Shown here piece by piece: positions 5,972-10,822 of a stretch of 10,822 nt of DNA. A program made the position numbers and the translations under genes. Under the pieces are notes generated by a model. That model did no database searches. It was not told where the DNA came from and saw only the letters and a program-made list of their open reading frames with translations. Origin of the DNA: Methanosarcinales archaeon (GTDB lineage Archaea > Halobacteriota > Methanosarcinia > Methanosarcinales > Methanogasteraceae). Each line of letters begins with the position of its first letter. Positions within the stretch are counted from its first letter, which is position 1. The stretch lies in assembly GCA_030672345.1 (NCBI GenBank), contig DAOVGO010000096.1, positions 1 through 10,822 on the forward strand, written 5' to 3'.

Positions 5972-8137
5972 CTATCCCAGCACTCCCCCCTTCCACCCCT
6001 CCACGAGTTCCCTGGACCACGCACCATCACAGACGATCATCTCGTCCCGGATCCACTGCGGCAGGCGTTGCCTGACACCAAGCCCTTTGTCATGCGAAAA
6101 CCTTGAGTCGCAGAGCACGAGAACCCCGGTCTCGCCTGCGGACCTGTGCACCCTCCCGATCGCCTGAAGCGCCTTATTGATCGCGGGAAGCGTGTATGCG
6201 ATGAAGAGTCCCTTCTCCTTTCCGTATTTTCTCTGGTAGTACGAGTTGACCAGTTTCTGCACCTCTGAAAATGCTGCGAGTGGAAACCCAACAACGATAG
6301 CCCCTTTCAGGGCTTCTCCGTAGTAGTCGATCCCTTCACTCATCTTTCCACCACATACTGCGAGCAATACTCCTTTTTCCATGCTGCTTCCAGATTCAAA
6401 GAAGCGTTTCAATATATCAGGGACATATTTCGACTCTTTTGGCTCTATGTACAGTATCTTCCCGGATTCGTATGCCATTCTTTCACAGTACTCAAGATAT
6501 TGGTCCATCATGAAGTATGATGTGAAATAGATGGCAACATTGCCCAAAACCCCATGTATCAGCGCGGATATGTGGAATTCTATCTCTCTTCGATTGGCAG
6601 CATCGTTTCGGTACGCTGACTGGGTTGTTGCGTTCTTTGCTCCGAGTATCAGCCGGTTCTCCGCCGGGAACTGGTTCGGGATCGTTAAAATCTCCACCCG
6701 CCCGTTCTCGCCGAAATAGTAGAGTTCGTAGGCGTCCGGGGGGGACAGGGTCCCTGAGATCAGCACGGTGGCGTGAACCGTGTCAGCGATGCCAGATATG
6801 ATCGGGCTCGGATCGAGGCTGCGGATCTCAAGCGTCAGCCACCGATCCTCGCTCATCGATTTTACGGGAAGATATGAGGAATCGCCCTTTGCGAGGTGTG
6901 CCATGAACAGGAATTCGGCAACGCGCTCAAGAAATACATCGGCTGACTCTGAAGACTTCTGTTTCCGGTTTCTGATGTGCTGTGCGAGTTTTAAGAGGTC
7001 AGCAACGGTCTGGGCATCGTCCCGGGCGAGCCCGCCGCCTGCGAAGACGAAATCCGCAAACATTCTCGGATCGAACCAGTTTTCCCCCTGTTTCTTGTTC
7101 TGCCAGTTATTAAGCGTCTTTTCCATGTATTTCTTTATCTGTGAGAGAACGTTCTTTGCTGATCTGGCTACGAGTTTCTCCTTCTCCCCTGAAAACTGAT
7201 TGATCTCAGATATCGCCTTATCAACGGTGTGCATCGTGACTGTGTCGCTGTTGATGCTTCGCACGGTGTCTCCGAGATTGTGCGCCTCATCAACGAGCAA
7301 AATCGTATTTTCCGGATCGATTTCGAGCCAGTCAAAGAGGAGATCACGCCGTTGGTCATCGAACACATGGTTGTAATTCAGAATGACGATGTCAGCATTC
7401 TTCGCGCTGATCGCCATCACCTCGTACGGACACGTCTGTCCGCACCGCTCATGCAGTTCTTCGGGGTACAGGATCTCCCGTATGATCGCCTCGCTGTCTT
7501 TTAACGCCTGTTTCGACGGTCTGACATTCTTTGATCCCTCGAAGGTGTATGCTTCCCTTGAAAATAGGTAATACGGGCAGAATGTGCGGTATCCCGGAGT
7601 TTCGCCCATCACCGTCGATTTTATTTCCGGATCGTTCATCGGATCATAGACCGTGTACTCCTGCGCCGTCCGATTGTCCCGCCGTATCTTCTCGTCCAGT
7701 TTCGCCTCAAGAAAGTCCATCGTGAAGAGCTTCATCAGATCGCAGCCTGCGTAGACGTTTTCAAATTCGCCGGATAGTTTGCACATCTTGTGCTTTCCAA
7801 CGAGGTATGCGACCTTTGGAGTATGATCTGTCTCTTCCCTGATCTTCCTTATCTCGTCGAGATACACTCCGATCTGGCTCACGGTTCTGAGCACGACAAC
7901 GATCTTGTTTCTGCCGCGGTTGGCGAGCAGTGATGCGATGACGCTCGTCTTGCCGCTTCCTGTCGGCGCATCGATCATCAGGACGCGGTGTTCGCCGACG
8001 CAGGCGACCTCCTGCACTCTGTCAAGCATCGTGTCCTGATGCGGGCGGAAGGATGGGTACGGGAACCAGTCCCTGTAGTTTTGAGTCATTTGGAGTTGTT
8101 TGGAATCATTTGAGGTCATTTGTTCAATGGATGCCAT
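5972..8137 (-). CDS. Fe-S cluster DNA helicase of the XPD/Rad3 family
   Basis: 721-residue superfamily 2 helicase. Walker A is APTGSGKT (57-64), motif II is DEAH (283-286, in LLVDEAHNL) and motif VI is QAIGRVHRSAG near the C-terminus. Between Walker A and motif II lie cysteines C119, C187, C232 and C236 (FCPYY; CGQTCPYEV), spaced as the 4Fe-4S ligands of XPD, FancJ and DinG; C132 is extra. These enzymes unwind DNA 5' to 3' in repair or replication. The N-terminus is uncertain: from the ATG at 8137 the first 16 residues are encoded partly by a 10-base tandem repeat, and Met17 (ATG at 8089, MTQNYRDWFPYPSFRPHQ) is where family similarity seems to begin. Stop is TAG, the only confirmed intact gene here to use it, with an in-frame TGA nine codons later. 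Its 3' end lies against the broken MNT gene. Confidence 0.93.
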   Translation of the reverse strand: MASIEQMTSNDSKQLQMTQNYRDWFPYPSFRPHQDTMLDRVQEVACVGEHRVLMIDAPTGSGKTSVIASLLANRGRNKIVVVLRTVSQIGVYLDEIRKIREETDHTPKVAYLVGKHKMCKLSGEFENVYAGCDLMKLFTMDFLEAKLDEKIRRDNRTAQEYTVYDPMNDPEIKSTVMGETPGYRTFCPYYLFSREAYTFEGSKNVRPSKQALKDSEAIIREILYPEELHERCGQTCPYEVMAISAKNADIVILNYNHVFDDQRRDLLFDWLEIDPENTILLVDEAHNLGDTVRSINSDTVTMHTVDKAISEINQFSGEKEKLVARSAKNVLSQIKKYMEKTLNNWQNKKQGENWFDPRMFADFVFAGGGLARDDAQTVADLLKLAQHIRNRKQKSSESADVFLERVAEFLFMAHLAKGDSSYLPVKSMSEDRWLTLEIRSLDPSPIISGIADTVHATVLISGTLSPPDAYELYYFGENGRVEILTIPNQFPAENRLILGAKNATTQSAYRNDAANRREIEFHISALIHGVLGNVAIYFTSYFMMDQYLEYCERMAYESGKILYIEPKESKYVPDILKRFFESGSSMEKGVLLAVCGGKMSEGIDYYGEALKGAIVVGFPLAAFSEVQKLVNSYYQRKYGKEKGLFIAYTLPAINKALQAIGRVHRSAGETGVLVLCDSRFSHDKGLGVRQRLPQWIRDEMIVCDGAWSRELVEGWKGGVLG
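8083..8122. repeat. four tandem 10-base repeats at the helicase 5' end
   Basis: Exactly 10-base periodic on the + strand: gagtcatttg, gagttgtttg, gaatcatttg, aggtcatttg. On the - strand the unit is CAAATGAYYC. It covers the first codons of the helicase if translation starts at 8137, or mostly the leader if it starts at 8089. The same unit recurs in a diverged array at 8214-8253. Confidence 0.85.
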
Positions 8138-8161
8138 TTCTTCACATCCGGATCATCTCTC

Positions 8162-8179
8162 ATATAGTTAATATAGTTA
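8162..8179. repeat. 9-base direct repeat with TATA-like content, upstream of the helicase
   Basis: ATATAGTTA occurs twice in tandem (8162-8170 and 8171-8179). On the - strand this reads as two overlapping TATA-like boxes (CTATATTA, CTATATG) about 25-40 bases before the ATG at 8137, so it is the probable helicase promoter. A further near-direct repeat, tccatg/tccatg, follows at about 8181-8195. Confidence 0.5.
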
Positions 8180-8213
8180 ATCCATGTCATCCATGGTGCT
8201 GATCGGGGCACAC

Positions 8214-8253
8214 GAGTCATTCGGAGCATTCGAAACATTCGGAGTTTATTTGG
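8214..8253. repeat. second array of the 9-10 base repeat
   Basis: Successive units on the + strand are gagtcattcg, gagcattcg, aaacattcg and gagtttatttgg. The unit is clearly the same as at 8083-8122 (gagtcattYg). The two arrays flank the AT-rich promoter-like segment between rlmE and the helicase. Confidence 0.75.
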
Positions 8254-8263
8254 CGTGGAGAGA

Positions 8264-8854
8264 TTATTCATCCCCGCGAAACCCCTTTGCAATGATATAC
8301 ATCTCAGCGCTTGCCTTGCGCGAGGCTGTGGGCGAGTGTGCACGCACGTTTCTGAAGCGCGACCGCACGTTTCGCAGATATCCAGCGAATAAATCGCCCT
8401 GAAACGCCTTAACAACGAAATTGCCACCTGGTCTCAGGATCTTTTGTGCACAGGCAAGTGCATGTTCAGCCAGATCGATCGACCGGGCATGGTCATAGCT
8501 CCAGTCGCCAGAGAGGTTGGGGGCGGCATCGCAGAGCACCACATCAGCACTGCCGACCGCCTGCCTGATCGCATCGATAGTCTCCTCTGACCTGATGTCG
8601 CCAGTGATGATGACTGCGCCATCGATGCTGCGGACCTGCTGGATGTCCACGCCAACGATCGTACCACTGTTTCCTGCAAGTTCCGTTGCCACCTGCGTCC
8701 AGCCGCCCGGTGCCGCCCCCAGATCGACAACTGCGTCACCACGTCTGATGATGTGGAACCGCGCATCGATCTGTTTGAGCTTGTATGCTGCCCTTGATCG
8801 ATAACCCTCCTTCTTTGCCATCCTGTAGAAATGGTCATGTCGGTCACGCGCCAT
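8264..8854 (-). CDS. rlmE: 23S rRNA (uridine-2'-O-)methyltransferase RlmE/FtsJ family
   Basis: 196-residue SAM-dependent 2'-O-methyltransferase that modifies the peptidyl-transferase A-loop uridine of 23S rRNA. The K-D-K-E catalytic tetrad is complete: K25 (SRAAYKL), D109 (VLCDAAPN), K149 (FVVKAFQG) and E184 (SAEMYIIAKG). The SAM-binding motif is VVDLGAAPGGWTQ (42-54). Length is close to bacterial RlmE (about 209). Some archaeal relatives carry an extra C-terminal TRAM domain, which is absent here. The start MARDRHDHFYRMAKKEGYRS is typical of the family. No Shine-Dalgarno is visible; a TATA-like ATATTATG lies about 25-35 bases upstream inside the divergent larE start, so the message may be nearly leaderless. 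Stop is TAA. Confidence 0.95.
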   Translation of the reverse strand: MARDRHDHFYRMAKKEGYRSRAAYKLKQIDARFHIIRRGDAVVDLGAAPGGWTQVATELAGNSGTIVGVDIQQVRSIDGAVIITGDIRSEETIDAIRQAVGSADVVLCDAAPNLSGDWSYDHARSIDLAEHALACAQKILRPGGNFVVKAFQGDLFAGYLRNVRSRFRNVRAHSPTASRKASAEMYIIAKGFRGDE

Positions 8855-8886
8855 TGTCTGGTATCATGGCAGGCACGCAACATAAT

Positions 8887-9693
8887 ATGAACGAAACGAA
8901 CGAGACACTTGAGAAGATGGAGCGCGTGAAAGACGCAATCCGGGAATGTGGCAGCATCCTGATCGCGTTCTCTGGCGGCGTGGACAGTTCGGTGCTCGCA
9001 AAGCTCGCAGAGCAGAGCGGCGCAAAGGTGCTTGCCGCAACCGCTGGCTCAGAACTGCTCGGAAGTCGCGGGCTTGCTCACGCCAGAAAGATGGCAGATG
9101 AGATCGGCATAGAACTCGTGGTCTTCAAATTCGGGATAATGGGGGAGAAGAAATTCACGGAAAATCCGCGTGACAGGTGTTATCACTGTAAAAAGCATCT
9201 GATCTCAGAATTACAGAAGATTGCATCAGAAAACAGGATCGGAACGATTGCAGATGGGACAAACGTGACCGATCTCGCAGGGGAGAGACCTGGCTATGTT
9301 GCGATCATGGAAGCAGGTGTTTTCACGCCGTTTGTCGATTTCATGCTAAAAAAATCAGAGATCAGGGAGATTGCCAGATATTTCGGACTCTCTGTTGCAG
9401 ACGCCCCGTCAGAGTCGTGTTTTGCCACTCGAATTCCCCACGGTACCGAGATTACGATTCCACGACTCTCTCGTATCGAGAAAGCGGAATCGGTGCTCCA
9501 TACACACGGGCTGTGCGGCGTCCGGGTTCGGGTCAGGATCCGGGGTCCGGACCGAGACCGCGAGCGGCTCGCGTGTATCGAGGTTCAACCTGATGATGTC
9601 AAGCGGTTTCTCTCTGTGCAGGAGGCTGTGGCAGAGGCATTCGGGCGGATCGGGTTTGATCGCGTGGTGCTTTCCAGAGTTCGGGATCCATGA
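8887..9693 (+). CDS. larE: LarE-type ATP-pyrophosphatase sulfur transferase
   Basis: 268 residues from the ATG at 8887. In the family, LarE adenylylates and thiolates the pyridinium dicarboxylate precursor of the nickel-pincer cofactor of lactate racemase. The PP-loop is FSGGVDSS (28-35); a CxxC pair lies at C98/C101 (RCYHCKKHL), and C178 sits in SESCFATRIPHG where the sulfur-donor Cys of LarE is found. The combination CxxC plus third Cys is that of LarE proteins reported to hold a 4Fe-4S cluster, not the sacrificial single-Cys type. In-frame ATGs at 8866 and 8785 give longer versions, but 8785 would run into rlmE, and 8887 gives the usual length (about 270). Divergent from rlmE. No larA, larB or larC is here. 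Stop is TGA. Confidence 0.9.
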   Translation: MNETNETLEKMERVKDAIRECGSILIAFSGGVDSSVLAKLAEQSGAKVLAATAGSELLGSRGLAHARKMADEIGIELVVFKFGIMGEKKFTENPRDRCYHCKKHLISELQKIASENRIGTIADGTNVTDLAGERPGYVAIMEAGVFTPFVDFMLKKSEIREIARYFGLSVADAPSESCFATRIPHGTEITIPRLSRIEKAESVLHTHGLCGVRVRVRIRGPDRDRERLACIEVQPDDVKRFLSVQEAVAEAFGRIGFDRVVLSRVRDP

Positions 9694-9828
9694 TTGAGTA
9701 AGGGGCGCGAGCCCGGAAACACCGGTGTGAGCATGCGGCTGTTTGACATGTTCCTTGAGATGGATCTCGATGTTCCGCTTGCTATAATGAGGGCGAAGGA
9801 CGGTATGGGCGAGGAGGCTACGGCATGA
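9694..9828 (+). other. short protein-like open stretch after larE
   Basis: The larE frame stays open beyond its TGA until another TGA at 9826, reading LSKGREPGNTGVSMRLFDMF followed by LEMDLDVPLAIMRAKDG and a short tail. With ATG at 9733 it is a 31-residue ORF; GTG at 9727 gives 33. The composition looks like protein and not random DNA, but I recognise no family and see no Shine-Dalgarno. It may be a small gene or the scar of a deleted one. From 9829 to 9919 I see nothing else except a near-direct repeat (gtgaattgcgg / gtgaattcgg). Confidence 0.25.
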
Positions 9829-9920
9829 CCCGCCTGCGGCTGGTTGCGATCGTGGTGTGAATTGCGGCGGTGAATTCGGAGGATTGTGTTTTCCGAGATG
9901 ACCGGCGAAGCGAAAAATTC

Positions 9921-9950
9921 AATATAGTATCTCAACTGAAAGATAAAGGA
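9921..9950 (+). promoter_or_regulatory. promoter and Shine-Dalgarno of hicBA
   Basis: AATATAGT at 9921-9928, preceded by an A-rich stretch (cgaaaaa), looks like a TATA/BRE pair. AAGGA at 9946-9950 lies five bases before the hicB ATG. The TATA-to-ATG distance is short, so transcription would begin close to the Shine-Dalgarno site. Confidence 0.4.
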
Positions 9951-9955
9951 TAATC

Positions 9956-10234
9956 ATGAAAAAGATGATCGCTACTGTTGAGATATGGAATGAAGGAGGA
10001 ATGTTCACCGCATATTGCCCGGAATTGGATGTTGCGAGTTGTGGACATACGCAGGAGGAGGCAAAGAAGAATTTTGGGGAAGTTATAGAGATACAACTGG
10101 AAGAAACAACCAGGCTTGGAACGTTGAAAGATTTTTTGACAGAAGCCGGTTATGTCGTAGAGGATGAGGTGCTGGAAACAGAGAAGAAGATTGTGGGATT
10201 CGGAGAGCTATCAATCTCTGTTGAGGCGCTGTGA
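9956..10234 (+). CDS. hicB: HicB-family antitoxin
   Basis: 92 residues with the HicB core: an N-terminal strand MIATVEIWNEGGMFTAYCPE, then LDVASCGHTQEEAKKNFGEVIEIQLEET. The G-F/Y-xAxCPEL and GxTxEEAxxN pattern is the degenerate RNase H-like fold that binds the HicA toxin. The C-terminus (from about 60) has no recognisable ribbon-helix-helix or helix-turn-helix, so the protein may lack its own DNA-binding domain. Its TGA stop overlaps the ATG of hicA by one base (TGATG), so antitoxin and toxin are translationally coupled, with the antitoxin first. It appears intact. Confidence 0.85.
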   Translation: MKKMIATVEIWNEGGMFTAYCPELDVASCGHTQEEAKKNFGEVIEIQLEETTRLGTLKDFLTEAGYVVEDEVLETEKKIVGFGELSISVEAL

Positions 10235-10449
10235 TGAAAATAAAGCCCACAAACTGGCAAACATAGGTTAAAATCTTCGAGAAATACGGTTGTGTCTTCG
10301 TTAGACAGAAAGGGGACCATTTAATATTTCACCACGAAAGTGCAAAAAGAGCCGTAGTCATTCCAAAGTACGATGAAATCCCGGTCACCATCATACGAAA
10401 CAATATGAAAACAGTTAGTATGGCGAGGGATGAATATTTTCCATTTTAG
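10234..10449 (+). pseudogene. hicA: HicA-family mRNA interferase toxin, interrupted by an in-frame TAG
   Basis: The frame begins MKIKPTNWQT, meets TAG at 10264-10266, and continues in the same frame as VKIFEKYGCVFVRQKGDHLI through RAVVIPKYDEIPVTIIRNNM to a final TAG at 10447-10449. That is 71 codons counting the amber. The double-stranded-RNA-binding-like HicA fold is recognisable: FVRQKGDH carries the conserved catalytic-site His, and VVIPKYDEIPVTIIRNNMKT is the typical second half. Without readthrough only ten residues are made. There is no good start codon between the TAG and the His motif, so internal initiation would give a stub. The likely ancestral codon was CAG or TTG, one base away. 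Either a nonsense mutation disarmed the toxin or TAG is read through in this organism. Confidence 0.75.
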
Positions 10450-10529
10450 AAAGTATTTAGTTGATAGATCGCCGATCAAGGCGCCAGATCGAATGAAGCC
10501 GTGGGTGTCGAAAAACCACGTGCAAATAC

Positions 10530-10822
10530 TTGCGTAGAATATGCTGGCAGTTCTGGTGGGGGGAGTATTGCCAGAAGATCATTTTAGCAGCACGTTTGCG
10601 TCCGAGCCTGCCGCACCACTGACGCGCCACTCCTACAGACATTACGCCTTTCTTCACGAAGGAAGTTTCATCGATGATCAAACAGGTGTCCGGATCGCCG
10701 CCAAAAAGCGAATCCGCATCTATGCCGATCTGATTCAAAATTGCGCGTGCGCTCCACTCTCGAATTCGATATGAAGTTCTGAAATGACTGTTCATCCGAA
10801 TCAGGCACTACCTCCGCCATCC
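10530..10822 (-). pseudogene. IS701-family transposase remnant, frameshifted and partial
   Basis: Reading leftward from the window edge, one frame gives MAEVVPDSDEQSFQNFISNS; after one extra base near 10760 the next frame gives EWSARAILNQIGIDADSLFG, then GDPDTCLIIDETSFVKKG and SVGVARQWCGRLGR. Joined, these match the N-terminal part of IS701-type DDE transposases, with the first catalytic Asp in LIIDETSF. Similarity breaks down again to the left of about 10595. The frame is open to the right edge, so the protein begins outside the window. With at least one frameshift and a decayed left part, it is not functional as it stands. It borders the hicBA locus. No terminal inverted repeat could be identified. 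Confidence 0.7.

Noticed and set aside
8083..8253. CRISPR array
   Set aside because: Units are only 9-10 bases, directly abutting, with no unique spacers.
8116..8427. 103-codon - strand frame between rlmE and the helicase
   Set aside because: Overlaps rlmE in another frame, and its MFRMLRMTR-like content merely translates the short tandem repeats.
9691..9693. Selenocysteine readthrough at the larE TGA
   Set aside because: LarE ends at its normal length here and no selenocysteine element is visible; the following frame is better explained as a separate ORF or remnant.
10451..10531. 8-base inverted repeat AAGTATTT / AAATACTT as transposon ends
   Set aside because: It is short, encloses only 65 bases, has no flanking target duplication and begins immediately after the hicA stop; chance is adequate.
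1..10822. tRNA, rRNA or riboswitch
   Set aside because: I saw no T-loop/anticodon pattern, rRNA sequence or known riboswitch core in the intergenic stretches, though I could not run a covariance-model search.

Overview
This is an archaeal chromosomal segment of mixed character. The archaeal assignment rests on aIF5B, an UPF0147 protein, GatD (archaeal tRNA-dependent glutaminyl-tRNA synthesis), the first 13 codons of a Cdc48/VAT-type ATPase, an archaeal-style Fe-S XPD/Rad3-like helicase, and TATA-box plus Shine-Dalgarno promoter architecture. Base composition is moderate. GATC is strikingly frequent and I found no CTAG. The accessory genes (MNT, HicBA, IS701) resemble those of Methanosarcina/ANME-type Halobacteriota, but that lineage guess is from memory and weak.

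Layout. 1-40 (-): 5' end of a divergent cdc48-like gene. 276-2039 (+): aIF5B. 2126-4481 (+): a compact cluster of UPF0147, gatD and a calcineurin-like phosphoesterase (6-bp gap, then a 23-bp overlap). 4521-5399 (-): ilvE-type aminotransferase, convergent with that cluster. 5400-5970: accessory scar with a GC-rich hairpin plus T-tract, a 28-codon remnant ORF, and a minimal nucleotidyltransferase (MNT) antitoxin interrupted by an in-frame TAG. 5972-8137 (-): Fe-S superfamily 2 helicase. 8083-8253: unusual field of 9-10 bp tandem repeats. 8264-8854 (-): rlmE. 8887-9693 (+): larE, divergent from rlmE by 32 bp. 9694-9955: a short ORF-like remnant. 9956-10449 (+): hicB followed by a hicA whose frame is also interrupted by TAG. 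10530-10822 (-): frameshifted IS701-family transposase remnant running off the window.

How the genes fit together. The left half is core information processing: initiator-tRNA delivery at subunit joining (aIF5B), charging of tRNA-Gln (GatD, needing GatE from elsewhere) and, further right, 23S rRNA 2'-O-methylation (RlmE). IlvE and LarE are metabolic. The right end and the 5.4-6.0 kb scar are toxin-antitoxin and transposon debris. The most interesting signal is that both small toxin-antitoxin genes (MNT and HicA) are broken by a single in-frame amber codon while the rest of each frame remains recognisable. This is either recent nonsense mutation twice by the same codon, or TAG recoding (pyrrolysine or suppression) in this archaeon. 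Confirmed gene ends use mainly TGA (6 TGA, 1 TAA, 1 TAG).
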